Positions 50,795-60,434 of a stretch of DNA of 64,000 nt are shown here, piece by piece. The stretch comes from Palsa-360 sp963719875 (lineage in GTDB: Bacteria; Acidobacteriota; Terriglobia; Acidiferrales; UBA7541), in assembly GCA_963719875.1 (NCBI GenBank), contig CAVRDJ010000004.1:1-64000 (forward strand), read 5' to 3'. Under the pieces are notes generated by a model. That model was not told the DNA's origin. It was given only the letters and a program-made list of their open reading frames with translations, and did no database searches. Position 1 is the first letter of the stretch. Every line of letters starts with the position of its first letter. The translations under genes and the position numbers were made by a program.

Positions 50795-53578
50795 TTAGCG
50801 GCTTTTCAGAGCTGTATTTTCTACGACTGAGGACACGACGCCTGCGGGAATAACTTTCTTCTTGCGCGATTTCGGGACGGAAGGCGCTGCCGCAGGGGAA
50901 TCTTGCATGGGCAGGCTGAAGCGGCGAATTCCGTCATAAGAATGCAACGCGGCAGCCACAGCGCCTGCCGTGGGAACCAAACCGATCTCGCCGGCTCCCT
51001 TTGCACCATACCCGCCTATTTCATCGGGAACTTCAATCAGGATGACGTTGATATGCGGGGTTTGTTTGGCGCCCAGGATGCCGCAGTCGCGCAAGAGCAG
51101 GGAATCGGGCACTCCATTGGTGGAAGTGAAATCTTCCGAGAGCGCGTAGCCAAGTCCCATGTGCACGCCGCCTTCGATTTGCCCCGCGCAAGCCTTTGGG
51201 TTGATGGCGTGGCCGACGTCGTGAGCCGCGACGACTCGTTCCATGCGTCCGTTGTCATCGAGAATGACAAGTTGGCAGGCGTAGCTGAAGGTCATGTGAG
51301 TCGTCGGATTTTTTATCGCTTCCGGAGTGCCTGGGCGGGTCGTGAAATCACAGACGTATTCCCCGCGGTACTCGCGGCCGACCAGCTTCTCGAGCGGGAA
51401 CTCTTTCAAGTCGGCGGCGAGTTTTTGTCCAGCGCGTTGCCCAGCGGCGCAACTAAGCGTAGTGGCGCGCGATGCCCACGCCTCGCCGCACTTGGCGCCC
51501 ATCTCCTTGTCCCAGCGCACGGTCATGATGTCCGGCGACAGCCCGGTCTCTTCTACAACGGCCTGACGAACGGTCGTGAAAACGCCTTGGCCCATTTCTG
51601 TGTAGCCGTTAAGAATCTCCAGCCGGGGGCCTTCCACAACGCGAATCATCAGGTAACCGCTCTCGATGGCGCCATTCCCAATTCCCGTGCTCTTGATGCC
51701 CAAGCCCAGGCCGGCGTACTTTGCATTCCTGTAAATGTCTTTCACGGACTCGAGCGCCACGCGCATCCCGCGCACGCTTTCCCGCATAATTTGTCCGGTA
51801 GCGAAGGCGTCGCCGGGATTCAGAATATTCCGCATCCGTATTTCCCAGCCATCAACGCCCACTTTTTCCGCGAGCAGATCCATGACGCCTTCCATCGCGA
51901 ACTGAGCCTGGTTGCTGCCAAAACCGCGCATGGCGCCGCTGGTCGGATTGTTGGTGAATACGGCCTTGGAGTTCACATCCACGTTGGGCACGCGATAAAC
52001 GCCGCAGGAATGGCAAGCCGCGCGCAGCAGGCACTTGCCGCCTGTGCCCGCGTAGCCCCCTGTGTCGCCGACGATGCGCGCACGCACCGCGAGCAGATGG
52101 CCTTCCGCGTCCGCGCCGACTTTATACTTCAGGGTCATGGGATGGCGCTTGCCGTGGTGCTGCGTGGATTGCTGGCGCGTGAGAACGGTTTTCACCGGAC
52201 GCTGCAACAGAAACGCCGCCAGCGCGGTTTGCCCCTGGATTGTGAGTTCCTCTTTTGCACCAAAAGCGCCGCCGCTGGCGGCCAGCTCGACATTCACTTT
52301 TTCCATTGGCAGCTTCAGGATGTCGGCAACCATCTTGTGGTCAAACGTCGAGCCCTGGCTCTGCGAGTAAAATTTAATGCCGTCGCCCTCCGGCATGGCC
52401 AGGCAGGCTTCCGGCTCGAGAAACGCCGGTTCGACCGCCTGCGTAGTCCAAGTTTGCTCGATGATGTGCGCGGACTGTGCGAAGGCTGCTTCCACATCGC
52501 CACGCGAAAAGGCGGTGGTATCCAGGATATTGTCGTGAACCCACAAGTTGCCGGGGGGATGCACTTGCGGCGCGCCCGGTTCCATCGCGGCAAACGGATC
52601 GGTGACCGGTTCGAGCACGGTGTAATCCACTTTTACTTTGTCGGCGGCCTGGCGCGCGTGGAAGGCGGTGTCCGCGACCACCATGGCCAGAAAATCTCCC
52701 ACATTGCAGGTGGTTTCGCCGATCGCCACGAAGATCGGCAAGTCAGGATAATTCAGGCCCGTGCCGCGCTCCCCGGGAACATCGGCGGCCGTGAAGACCC
52801 TCACGACTCCGGGCATGGCCAGTGCAGCCGACGCGTCAATCGCATTGACTTTGGCTCGGGGGTGTTCGCTCAAAACCATTGCGCCGTGCAGCATGCCGGG
52901 AACGCTCATGTCGTCGACGAAAGGCCGCTCGCCGAGCGCTTGCTCAAAGCCGCGATAGCGGGAAGGGGAGTCGCCGATTCCGAATCCATTTCCGTTTCGC
53001 TTGCCGTTTCCATTTCCGTTTTTGCTTTTTGCGTAAGCCGGGTTGCGGCTCAATCCGAAATCTTCACCGAAATAAGAATGGCGGCGGGGTTCCTGGCGCG
53101 GCAGTTTTCCGCCGTTTTTCCAGGCTTCGCCGGCGGTCTGAATGGCGTCCAGAATTCGCGAATAACCGGTGCAGCGGCAGAGATGCCCGACTAGCCCCTG
53201 CTTTACAGCCTCGCGATCCTCCGTACATCCTTGCCGCAACATGGACGATGCGCGAACCACAATCCCGGGAATGCAAAAGCCGCATTGCACTCCGCCTTCG
53301 AGCACGAACGCTTCCCCCAACACCTCCCGCATTTCTTCCGGGACTCCCTCGAGCGTGACTACATCGTGGCCTTCCAGTTGTTCCGGTTTTCGCAGGCAAG
53401 ACAACGCGGGCCGCCCATCCACCAGAACCGCGCAGCAGCCGCAAGTTCCCTCGGGAGCGCAGCCATTCTTCGGGGAAACAATGCCGCACTCCTCGCGCAG
53501 AACTTCGAGGAAGTGCATCCCCGGTTCATAGGAGCACGTGGTGCGTTTCCCGTTCAACGTGAAGCTGATCTTCGGCAT
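50795..53578 (-). CDS. Molybdenum hydroxylase, selenium-dependent xanthine dehydrogenase type (fused 2Fe-2S and Mo domains)
   Basis: A 927-residue protein (start taken at 53578, MPKISFTLNG; the frame opens at 53632). Residues 1-75 are a plant-type 2Fe-2S domain (CAPEGTCGCCAVL), then the four-Cys all-helical 2Fe-2S domain (QCGFCIPG, CRCTGY). After a Gly/Asn linker comes the molybdopterin-binding domain, with GAFGAKEE, GAMRGFGSNQAQ, TEMGQGVF and the catalytic Glu in KGAGEIGL. There is no FAD domain, the fused layout seen in TIGR03311-type selenium-dependent xanthine dehydrogenases, and long stretches (VKARIVGDTG-like, STGIGNG) match that family from memory. These enzymes carry a labile selenium at molybdenum, supplied through SelD. 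Accessory YqeB/YqeC genes are not in the window. Substrate is probably a purine or related heterocycle. Confidence 0.75.
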   Translation of the reverse strand: MPKISFTLNGKRTTCSYEPGMHFLEVLREECGIVSPKNGCAPEGTCGCCAVLVDGRPALSCLRKPEQLEGHDVVTLEGVPEEMREVLGEAFVLEGGVQCGFCIPGIVVRASSMLRQGCTEDREAVKQGLVGHLCRCTGYSRILDAIQTAGEAWKNGGKLPRQEPRRHSYFGEDFGLSRNPAYAKSKNGNGNGKRNGNGFGIGDSPSRYRGFEQALGERPFVDDMSVPGMLHGAMVLSEHPRAKVNAIDASAALAMPGVVRVFTAADVPGERGTGLNYPDLPIFVAIGETTCNVGDFLAMVVADTAFHARQAADKVKVDYTVLEPVTDPFAAMEPGAPQVHPPGNLWVHDNILDTTAFSRGDVEAAFAQSAHIIEQTWTTQAVEPAFLEPEACLAMPEGDGIKFYSQSQGSTFDHKMVADILKLPMEKVNVELAASGGAFGAKEELTIQGQTALAAFLLQRPVKTVLTRQQSTQHHGKRHPMTLKYKVGADAEGHLLAVRARIVGDTGGYAGTGGKCLLRAACHSCGVYRVPNVDVNSKAVFTNNPTSGAMRGFGSNQAQFAMEGVMDLLAEKVGVDGWEIRMRNILNPGDAFATGQIMRESVRGMRVALESVKDIYRNAKYAGLGLGIKSTGIGNGAIESGYLMIRVVEGPRLEILNGYTEMGQGVFTTVRQAVVEETGLSPDIMTVRWDKEMGAKCGEAWASRATTLSCAAGQRAGQKLAADLKEFPLEKLVGREYRGEYVCDFTTRPGTPEAIKNPTTHMTFSYACQLVILDDNGRMERVVAAHDVGHAINPKACAGQIEGGVHMGLGYALSEDFTSTNGVPDSLLLRDCGILGAKQTPHINVILIEVPDEIGGYGAKGAGEIGLVPTAGAVAAALHSYDGIRRFSLPMQDSPAAAPSVPKSRKKKVIPAGVVSSVVENTALKSR

Positions 53579-54122
53579 AGGAGCGGTCACTACTCCAAGC
53601 GGACAATCTAGGCCACTTGCTAAAGTATACATTGCTTCCGCCTTGGAACAAACCGCTCCATTTTTGGAAGCGCCCGGGGGACGCCATTCTCCTGAATGGC
53701 CTCACGCAAAACGCCCGCCGCGGCGGGGAGATTGGCGGTCCCGGGTTTCAAGCGGATTTGTTTTTCACGGCTACTGTTCTTTTCCGGCCTTCTTGAGCTC
53801 ATTGAACGTGAGGTTATCTTCGCAGATCATTTCCGTCAGTTTCCAGTCCGGTTCGAGTTGTGGGATTGTTTCAATAATAATTATATTACTCAAAATGAAA
53901 ATAGCAACTGGAAACGGCAGCTTGACAGGAGGTAGGCCCTGCCGTAAGGTCTTAACAAAATAGCTTCATTTTTGTGATGCGAAACGTGGAATTTCGGCGG
54001 GGCGCGATTCAAAATGCTGAAGCCAACACCCTTCCGAGCACAGTCTGATTGTTCAGGACTCGGCAGCGTGAGCAGGGTCCATTCCTAGTATCGAAATCTG
54101 CGCGTCAAATGGAGGCGAGGAT
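53579..54122. other. Intergenic region with a REP-like element and a gene remnant
   Basis: 544 bp between divergent genes. Bases 53673-53750 resemble the palindrome at 50675-50734 (GGGGGACGCCATTCTCC... GGGGAGATTGGCGGTCCCGG). Bases 53771-53875 look like the broken 3' end of a module-type secreted protein gene. Downstream of that the sequence is AT-rich (53865-53900) and could hold a promoter for the hydrolase at 54123. Confidence 0.45.
53771..53875 (-). pseudogene. C-terminal remnant of a DUF6152-partner-type secreted protein
   Basis: On the minus strand an open stretch ends at TAG 53771-53773 and encodes IPQLEPDWKLTEMICED, then NLTFNELKKAGKEQ. This resembles the C-terminal ends of the proteins at 59598 (LNFQLKPDWDIMELACTDN) and 20648 (FDVREMICSP). 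Upstream of about 53875 the resemblance vanishes into AT-rich sequence, so only the last 30 or so codons remain. The match is short and could be coincidence. Confidence 0.35.
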
Positions 54123-55388
54123 ATGGAATCTTTATTGAACGTAAGCCGGAGAGGCTTGGTCAAGTGGGGCCTGGCGGCTGCCGGACTTCCCATGCTCACC
54201 AGGGCGCTCCGCTCGAACGCGCTTGCCCAGGACGCCGGCGCCGGAGGCGGAAAGAAAGGCGCGATCGGCGGCCGGGCGGAAGAAGAGCTGTATCCGGCGA
54301 AAGGGCTGCAGGGAGGCGGACAGCTTGAGATTCGTCTGACCCAATCCATTTACACGAGCGATGCGGACGCGCTCGAAGTCGCGCAGCGAATGAAGCCGTT
54401 CAATCTGGACTCGTGGATTGTGGAGTGGACGCGAGTCGCGGAAAGAAACGAGGAGATGGCCGAGAAGTTTGCCGGTGAGGGCTACAAAGTCACGGCCAAC
54501 GAATACTACCTCAAGGCGTCAAACTTTTACCGGGAAGCGTGCTGGCCGCAGCCCGTCGATGAACCTCGCATGATGACGACGTACAAGAAGATGCGCGAAA
54601 CCTTCGACAAGGCCTGGAAGATGACGCGGCCTCCTTTCGAGCGCGTTCAGATCAACTATGAAGGCAAAACGTTGGATGGATATTTCCGGAAGCCGAACGC
54701 ACCGGCAGGGAAGAAGTTCCCCGTGATCATTCCGTTCCAAGGCGCCGACACGATGGCCGAAGCCACGATCTTGAACGCAGGCGCCTACTTGTCGCGCGGC
54801 ATGGCCTATCTGGCTGTTGATTTCCCGGGACAAGGGGGCGCGATGCGTTTGCACGATCTGCACCTTCCTCCGGATACCGACCGAGTCGCGAAAGCCATGA
54901 TCGATTATCTCGAGACGCGTTCGGATGTGGACGCCACACGCGTCGGGATGCAGGGAATCAGCATGGGCGGATACGGCGTGCCGCGAGCCGCGAGCGGTGA
55001 GAAGAGAATCAAGGCGGCGTTCATGAGCAGCGGCTCCTACGACTTAAAATCGGACCTGTTCGAATATTATCCACCGATTCAGGAGCGTGTGCGCTGGATC
55101 ATCGGGGCGAAGGATTTGACCGATGCGCGGAAGAAACTTGGCGATTATAACCTCGCAGAGGGAAGAGCGGAAAAGATCGAAGCCCCTATGTTGATCGGCT
55201 ATAGCAAGGACGACCGGATCATGGATCCAGCCGGCGCCCTGCGTCTCTACGAGGCTGCCAAGAATTCCAAGCGCGACATGGTCGAGGGCACGGGTCACGT
55301 GCAGGCCGCCAATGCGGGCGGACCGCGACTGTCGCGGCCAGCTGTGTTTCCGGATTGGGCGGCAAAAACACTGGGAGCAGACACGTAG
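54123..55388 (+). CDS. Tat-exported alpha/beta hydrolase
   Basis: A 421-residue protein with a Tat signal (SRRGLVKWGLAAAGLPML) at the N terminus. The mature enzyme has a helical N-terminal domain (about 60-180) and an alpha/beta hydrolase core with the nucleophile elbow GISMGG (Ser280), an acidic residue region near YSKDDRIMDP and a catalytic His in EGTGHVQA. The overall plan resembles FrsA/pseudooxynicotine-hydrolase-like esterases with a cap domain before the core. It is a single-gene unit: a terminator hairpin follows at 55426. The substrate is unknown. ATG 54123 is preceded by GGAGGCGAGGAT. Confidence 0.85.
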   Translation: MESLLNVSRRGLVKWGLAAAGLPMLTRALRSNALAQDAGAGGGKKGAIGGRAEEELYPAKGLQGGGQLEIRLTQSIYTSDADALEVAQRMKPFNLDSWIVEWTRVAERNEEMAEKFAGEGYKVTANEYYLKASNFYREACWPQPVDEPRMMTTYKKMRETFDKAWKMTRPPFERVQINYEGKTLDGYFRKPNAPAGKKFPVIIPFQGADTMAEATILNAGAYLSRGMAYLAVDFPGQGGAMRLHDLHLPPDTDRVAKAMIDYLETRSDVDATRVGMQGISMGGYGVPRAASGEKRIKAAFMSSGSYDLKSDLFEYYPPIQERVRWIIGAKDLTDARKKLGDYNLAEGRAEKIEAPMLIGYSKDDRIMDPAGALRLYEAAKNSKRDMVEGTGHVQAANAGGPRLSRPAVFPDWAAKTLGADT

Positions 55389-55425
55389 CCTGGTGGTAAG
55401 AACAAGACCACTTGCGACAAGAATG

Positions 55426-55469
55426 AACGGGGCTGTCCCGACCTAGTAGGGACTGCCCCGTTGTTTTTT
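55426..55469 (+). terminator. Rho-independent terminator
   Basis: The hairpin has 8 + 5 pairs (AACGGGGC and GTCCC against GGGAC and GCCCCGTT, one T/T mismatch) with a 9-nt loop, followed by G and six T. It ends the hydrolase transcript 38 bp after its stop and separates it from the convergent TonB receptor gene. Confidence 0.88.
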
Positions 55470-55491
55470 CAGTCGATCCGTGAAGATCGGG

Positions 55492-58400
55492 TCAGAAGGT
55501 CAACTTCATTCCCAACTGAATTGCGCGCGGGCCTCCCGAGCCAAGAACGGAATTCGAGGCTTGCACGTCAGGCGTGTTGCCAGTCCAGCCGTAGCCCACG
55601 CCTACCGAGGGGTCAGCGGGATTGCCCCCGGGTCCGCCATACGGATTGGCGAACCACGGATGGTTCAATACATTAAAAATTTCCGCTTTGAACTCGGCGC
55701 TGAGGCGCTCCTTGAACTTGAAGGCCTTGGTCACCGACATGTCCAAGTTCTTAAAGCCCTGGTCCCGGAAAATGTTGCGGGGCGTCGTGCCTAGGGTTCC
55801 TGGTGCTTGGGGAACGAGAACAGAGTTGCCGACGGCGAAGCAGCCCGCACTGTTGAGGGTAGCCAATGCGCCGATGGCTGTCGCCGCGGCTGTGCAAGCA
55901 GCCGGGAACGGTAGCGTGACGCCGTCAAAGTAAGGAACCCCTCCGGGGCCACTTGGGTAGGCCGTATTTGTGTCGGTCCACCCGTGGACGGGCGTGAAAT
56001 CGGATGGCCTGCCAGAGAATACCCACTGTTCGCCGATGCTACCCAGTGGGTTTGCAGACTCGCCCGTTCCGCTGAAGTCATTCGATTGGTCGTTCACTCC
56101 CCACACGGAGCCCGTCTCAATCGTCACGATCGAATTGATCGCCCAGCCCTCCAGCATCTGACCAAAGCCTTTCTTGCCGGGAATGGCATAGTCGGCCGAG
56201 AATGTGAAACGGTGACGTATGTCGAAATCGCTGTTCCCATAGAGCGAGCCGGGAGTGATGGGGACATGAAGGCCGTTACCTTCGTTGTCGCCATTGTCGT
56301 CCAAGGCATGGGCATAGGTGTAACCGGCTGTGAAGGACAGCCCGTGGGAGGTGCGCTGAGTCAGAGACACTTGCATCCCGTGGTAGTTCGATCTGTCTCT
56401 ATTCGAGAAGAAGTCGATGTATTGAAGATACGGAAAGCATGACTTGCCGGGGATGCCAAGACCAATTGGTGCTGCGCATGACTTGGTATACGGCCGGTTT
56501 TGCTGCTCGCAGCCTCCATCACCAGGAGCGCAAGTGCCCACAGGTGGCTGGTTGATATCCGTCAAGCCGAGAAGCTTCGTACCGTGGTTCCCGACGTAGG
56601 CCACTTCCAATGACATATTATTGGTCAGCGCGCGTTGAATACCCAGGGTCCAAGTGGTGACGTAAGGAGTGCGCAAATTGCGGTCCACGCCCAAGATGTT
56701 GCAGGGCGGTGGGTCTGGCAGGGCAGCTGTCCCGATCTGCAAGCCAGTACCGCACTGAGGCGTTTGAGAATAGAGGGGAGTTGACGATGAGTTTTTAAAC
56801 CAATTATTCGCACTACCGGGGGCGGAGAGGCCCGGCGTGTCCACAACATTAATGGTACCGGTACCTTGTACAAAGGTAGCGCCGTCGCCGCTGGAGAAGA
56901 GTTGAGCTCCGGATGGGATCATGCGCAACCCGAGAAAGTTACCCTGTCCGTTGAACGCATCCAAGCTAATCTGCTCGTATAGGATGCTGGCCCCGGCGCG
57001 GACCACGGTTTTCCCATTGCCCCGGACATCCCAAGCTATGCCCAGTCGCGGAGAAAAATTATTGTGATCGCCGTTAAAGGGAGCGTCGATCCCCATGCCA
57101 ACCTGCTGTAGTCCTTTGACCGGGTCGAAATTGCCGATCAGGTTGTTAGCCTCTTTCATGACGGTGGTGATTTCATAGCGAAGGCCGAGGTTCAAAGTGA
57201 CGTTCGGCTTGATGCGCCAGTCGTCCTGAGCGAAGACGGCGTACCCGTTATAGCTCATATGCCGCAACAGGCTGCCGGTAAGAAAGGCTGTGTTCATACT
57301 CGGCTGGGCGACGCCACTGAAAAAGTTTTGCATATTGCTGACATGATCGGAACCGCCGAATTGGACGGGCCCCTTGGTATTTGCCGTAACGTTATTTGTG
57401 CTCTTGTCCAGAAGGATTTCGCCACCGAACTTGAAAGCGTGCTTGCCACGCAGATACGAAACGTGATCCGCGAACTGCGTGACGCTGTCCGGCCCAACGG
57501 TCTTAGGCCAGGATGCACCCAATTCAAAGCCGCCGAATTTCTGAAGCCTGATTCGCGGCAGCCCAAAATAGTCCGGATTCGTTTGGCCTGTGTAAATGTG
57601 GTACTGCTGACCGTGGAAGGTGTAATTCGCCGGATCCATAGTATGATCCTGGCTCTGAAAAACCTGATAATAATGAGAGTAGCCTACCCGAGCTTCATTC
57701 ACCCAAGTGGAACTCGGCGTCCAAGTCCAGCTTCCAGAGCCGACTTGGGATCGCGCATATTGGTTGGTCAGAAATTGCGGGTCCAACTGGCGGCTGGCTG
57801 AGTCGGCAAGAACACCGTTGCCCGGGCTGATGAAATACAAACCAGACAGCGTGTTCTTGTCGTTGATGTGGTAGTCACTCTTTACGAGACCTGAGTCAAT
57901 CCGATTTTGGCTGCTCAAGTTCGTCGCCAACGATCCAGTGCTAGTGATCGGGAATAAACCTTGGAAGCCGCCGACCGTGTCCGCCGCGATTGGCGCGCAA
58001 TTCGCGTCGAGGCCCGCAAGTTGCAAGCTAAGGGGAGCGCGACTAGCGGCCGGAACGGCCAGGCAGCCAGCGGAGATTTCGCTCGTTGAGGGAACCGTAT
58101 GCGTTTGGGGACTCCCTACCGCGTAGCGCTGCTCCTCGAAGTTGGTGAAAAAGAACACCTTGTCTTTCTTGATCGGCCCGCCAAAAGTTGCACCGAACTG
58201 CTGCAGAGACAATGGCGACACTGAGTTCGGCACGGTGTTGTACCAATTGCGCGCATCGAAGGAGTCGCTGCGGCCATATGCGTACGCTGTGCCGTGAAAG
58301 CCGTTCGTGCCTGACTTTATTCCCACGCTGACCACCGCACCCGGTTTCCAACCATATTCCGCAGACGGATTGATTTGGGTCTTGAATTCATCGATTGCGT

Positions 58401-59088
58401 CGACGGGTAGGATTGTGCCGGCGTCACCCGCGGCCATGGCCGCGTTCATGATGCTCTGGGCCATCCACGGGTCGCTGCTGTTCACGCCCTCCACGATGTA
58501 GACATTGTCATGAGGTCGCACGCCGTTGGTACTCTGCGTCCAGCCTCCACCACCGACATAGATTTCGACGCCAGGGCGCAGGGTGAGCAAGTTCTCGAAG
58601 TTGCGGCCATTCAGGGGCAGGTTTTCGATAATCGTGTTCTGGAGGGTTCCGCCCAGTTCGGCGTTGGTCGTCTCGATGAGCGGGACTTCCTCCGTCACCG
58701 TGATTGTCTGGCTGACGTCACCGGGCTGCAGTTGGATGTCCACGCGAACGTTGCCATTCACTTCCAAAATGACGTTCTGGCGGTCGATCTTCTTGAACCC
58801 TTTCGCTTCCACATGAACCTTATAGGTACTGGCCGTCAGGCTGGGAGCGTTGTACTCTCCCGCTTCATCCGTGATTAGATTTCGCGACGTGCCTCTTTCC
58901 GTGTCTGTAATGACTACCGCCGCGCCGGCCACAGCGCCGCCGGTCTGATCCGTGACGGTTCCCAGAATGCGGCCCGTACTCCCTTGAGAGAATAGCGGAG
59001 CAGAACTCAACCATGACAATCCAATGATCAGAATAGAAACTGCAAAAGCACTTTTCCATTTGCCAGAAAACAATAGTCCAGGCTTCAT
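55492..59088 (-). CDS. TonB-dependent receptor with carboxypeptidase-regulatory-like N-terminal domain
   Basis: A 1198-residue outer-membrane receptor of the Oar/Acidobacteriota type. ATG 59088 follows GAGGAGG and a signal peptide ends at LFSQG. The first domain (GRILGTVTDQTGGAVAGAAV) is a CarboxypepD_reg Ig-like domain, then the plug (TITVTEEVPLIETTNAELGG, ENLPLNGRNFENLL, GVRPHDNVYIVEGVN) and the 22-strand barrel (NLGLRYEITT, TAGYTYAHALDD, FNVLNHPWF) ending in a terminal Phe (GMKLTF). It imports bulky nutrients such as glycans or chelated metals using TonB energy. The ligand is unknown. The neighbouring secreted proteins of the DUF6152 module are transcribed in the same direction from upstream. 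Confidence 0.93.
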   Translation of the reverse strand: MKPGLLFSGKWKSAFAVSILIIGLSWLSSAPLFSQGSTGRILGTVTDQTGGAVAGAAVVITDTERGTSRNLITDEAGEYNAPSLTASTYKVHVEAKGFKKIDRQNVILEVNGNVRVDIQLQPGDVSQTITVTEEVPLIETTNAELGGTLQNTIIENLPLNGRNFENLLTLRPGVEIYVGGGGWTQSTNGVRPHDNVYIVEGVNSSDPWMAQSIMNAAMAAGDAGTILPVDAIDEFKTQINPSAEYGWKPGAVVSVGIKSGTNGFHGTAYAYGRSDSFDARNWYNTVPNSVSPLSLQQFGATFGGPIKKDKVFFFTNFEEQRYAVGSPQTHTVPSTSEISAGCLAVPAASRAPLSLQLAGLDANCAPIAADTVGGFQGLFPITSTGSLATNLSSQNRIDSGLVKSDYHINDKNTLSGLYFISPGNGVLADSASRQLDPQFLTNQYARSQVGSGSWTWTPSSTWVNEARVGYSHYYQVFQSQDHTMDPANYTFHGQQYHIYTGQTNPDYFGLPRIRLQKFGGFELGASWPKTVGPDSVTQFADHVSYLRGKHAFKFGGEILLDKSTNNVTANTKGPVQFGGSDHVSNMQNFFSGVAQPSMNTAFLTGSLLRHMSYNGYAVFAQDDWRIKPNVTLNLGLRYEITTVMKEANNLIGNFDPVKGLQQVGMGIDAPFNGDHNNFSPRLGIAWDVRGNGKTVVRAGASILYEQISLDAFNGQGNFLGLRMIPSGAQLFSSGDGATFVQGTGTINVVDTPGLSAPGSANNWFKNSSSTPLYSQTPQCGTGLQIGTAALPDPPPCNILGVDRNLRTPYVTTWTLGIQRALTNNMSLEVAYVGNHGTKLLGLTDINQPPVGTCAPGDGGCEQQNRPYTKSCAAPIGLGIPGKSCFPYLQYIDFFSNRDRSNYHGMQVSLTQRTSHGLSFTAGYTYAHALDDNGDNEGNGLHVPITPGSLYGNSDFDIRHRFTFSADYAIPGKKGFGQMLEGWAINSIVTIETGSVWGVNDQSNDFSGTGESANPLGSIGEQWVFSGRPSDFTPVHGWTDTNTAYPSGPGGVPYFDGVTLPFPAACTAAATAIGALATLNSAGCFAVGNSVLVPQAPGTLGTTPRNIFRDQGFKNLDMSVTKAFKFKERLSAEFKAEIFNVLNHPWFANPYGGPGGNPADPSVGVGYGWTGNTPDVQASNSVLGSGGPRAIQLGMKLTF

Positions 59089-59597
59089 ATGACCCACCCT
59101 CCTCGGTTCGTTTTGCAGTCTTAGCGAATGAGGGAACGCAAGCCTTTTTGCGGCCACGCCTTTACCTAGTTGAGCAGAATTGCCAGGATTCGCTACGATC
59201 TGCCACCCCTTGAGACTTGAGAAAAACAAAAACGTCCGAATATTCGGAATCTGAAGTCAAAAAAACTTAAACCCTAAGGACATCCCCAATGAGCGAGATG
59301 TTCGTTGATCCAAAATTAAATGTCAAGTTAAGATTTGCAACTTCGGAATGCCCCAAGCGGCATTGGAAAAATTCTCAGCGAGGAATTCGCGCAGGGCTGC
59401 CGGCTCGGGAGGGAACTGAATCCTTTCGCTGGAATCGCCGGGAAATTCATCGGGCAGACACCTAATTGTATCGATGGTTCCGAACGAAGATTGAAATGGA
59501 AGTTACGCGAAACCAGCTGCGAAACGTACTCAGTTTGTGGAGTCATCCCGTATACGGCAAGGAACCGGCATGGTCCCTTGCCGTGACGGGAGGGCTC
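59089..59597. other. Intergenic region upstream of the TonB receptor
   Basis: 509 bp between two minus-strand genes. It should contain the receptor promoter. A 72-codon minus frame (59328-59546) has no ribosome-binding site and no recognisable content, so it is not called. No terminator with a T run was seen for the gene at 59598. Confidence 0.4.
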
Positions 59598-60368
59598 TCA
59601 CTTTTCGAAGTCTTCGAAGGCGCCGTTGTCGGTGCAGGCCAGTTCCATGATGTCCCAATCGGGCTTCAGCTGAAAATTCAACTGCGTTTTCCATGGTTTT
59701 GCGAGCGCTTTCGGATCTTCCATGGTGATGTCGATTTGCAGGGTGTCGCGATCGACGCGGTGGAACCGCTCGGTGACGTGCAATTGATCGCTGTGCGGAT
59801 GGCCGTCGCGGTCGAGCCAGGTCTTATCGTTAAAACCGACGGTGTCGACCACCAGCACGTCCCCCTCCCACTTGCCGATCGAATGGCCCATGTAGGTGGG
59901 AGTGGCATCGCTGGGATGGGCGCGGCCATCCATGAAGATTTGGCGGACCGTGTGGTCGTACTCGTAGAACATGAGGATTTCTTTGGGAAGCTGCACGATT
60001 TGAAAGGGAAACGGCTGGAGGTAGATTCGCGGAGTGCCTGGAGGAAGGCACTGTTTCAGAACCGGGTCGTCGGTTTCCTTCAGGGAATGCGTCCGCGGAC
60101 CGTTGGAAGGCTTGTTGGCCGTGTATGCCTGCGACCCCCAGGGAGTCATCTCAGGCGGCTCTGCCGTGTAGGTGTTTCCGGTATACTTTCGCTGCGCGGG
60201 TGTGGAGTGCATGTTCCAGACACCTGAAAGATCGTGCTCCGGGGCGGGCGCGGATGCCGTAGCAGGCTTTGCCGGTCCCGGTCGCTGAGTGGTCTGAGCG
60301 GGCAGAGCGGAGGAGAGCGGTACAGCGGCTATCCCCGCGAGAAGGAACATGCCAAGGCGATTCCGCAT
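59598..60368 (-). CDS. Secreted uncharacterised protein, partner of DUF6152 (module B)
   Basis: A 256-residue exported protein (signal to about LPAQ; GGGAGAG before ATG 60368) from the same family as the 20648 product. Shared landmarks in order: HDLSGVWN, KPSNGPRT, DDPVLKQCLPPGTPR, IFMDGRAHP, YMGHSIGKW, KTWLDRDGHPHS, ERFHRVDRDTL and IMELACTDN. It is about 50 residues shorter at the N terminus. It follows the DUF6152 gene at 66 bp, so the two-gene unit is repeated in the window. Function unknown; the conserved Asp, His and Trp positions would suit a sugar- or metal-binding surface. Confidence 0.8.
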   Translation of the reverse strand: MRNRLGMFLLAGIAAVPLSSALPAQTTQRPGPAKPATASAPAPEHDLSGVWNMHSTPAQRKYTGNTYTAEPPEMTPWGSQAYTANKPSNGPRTHSLKETDDPVLKQCLPPGTPRIYLQPFPFQIVQLPKEILMFYEYDHTVRQIFMDGRAHPSDATPTYMGHSIGKWEGDVLVVDTVGFNDKTWLDRDGHPHSDQLHVTERFHRVDRDTLQIDITMEDPKALAKPWKTQLNFQLKPDWDIMELACTDNGAFEDFEK

Positions 60369-60434
60369 CGTGAAACTCTCCCTGGGAGCATGGATTGCGT
60401 TGCTCGGAATCTTGCAGCAGTAACGCCGAACTTT

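Noticed and set aside
59328..59546. 72-codon minus-strand frame upstream of the TonB receptor
   Set aside because: No ribosome-binding site, no signal or domain, ordinary intergenic composition.
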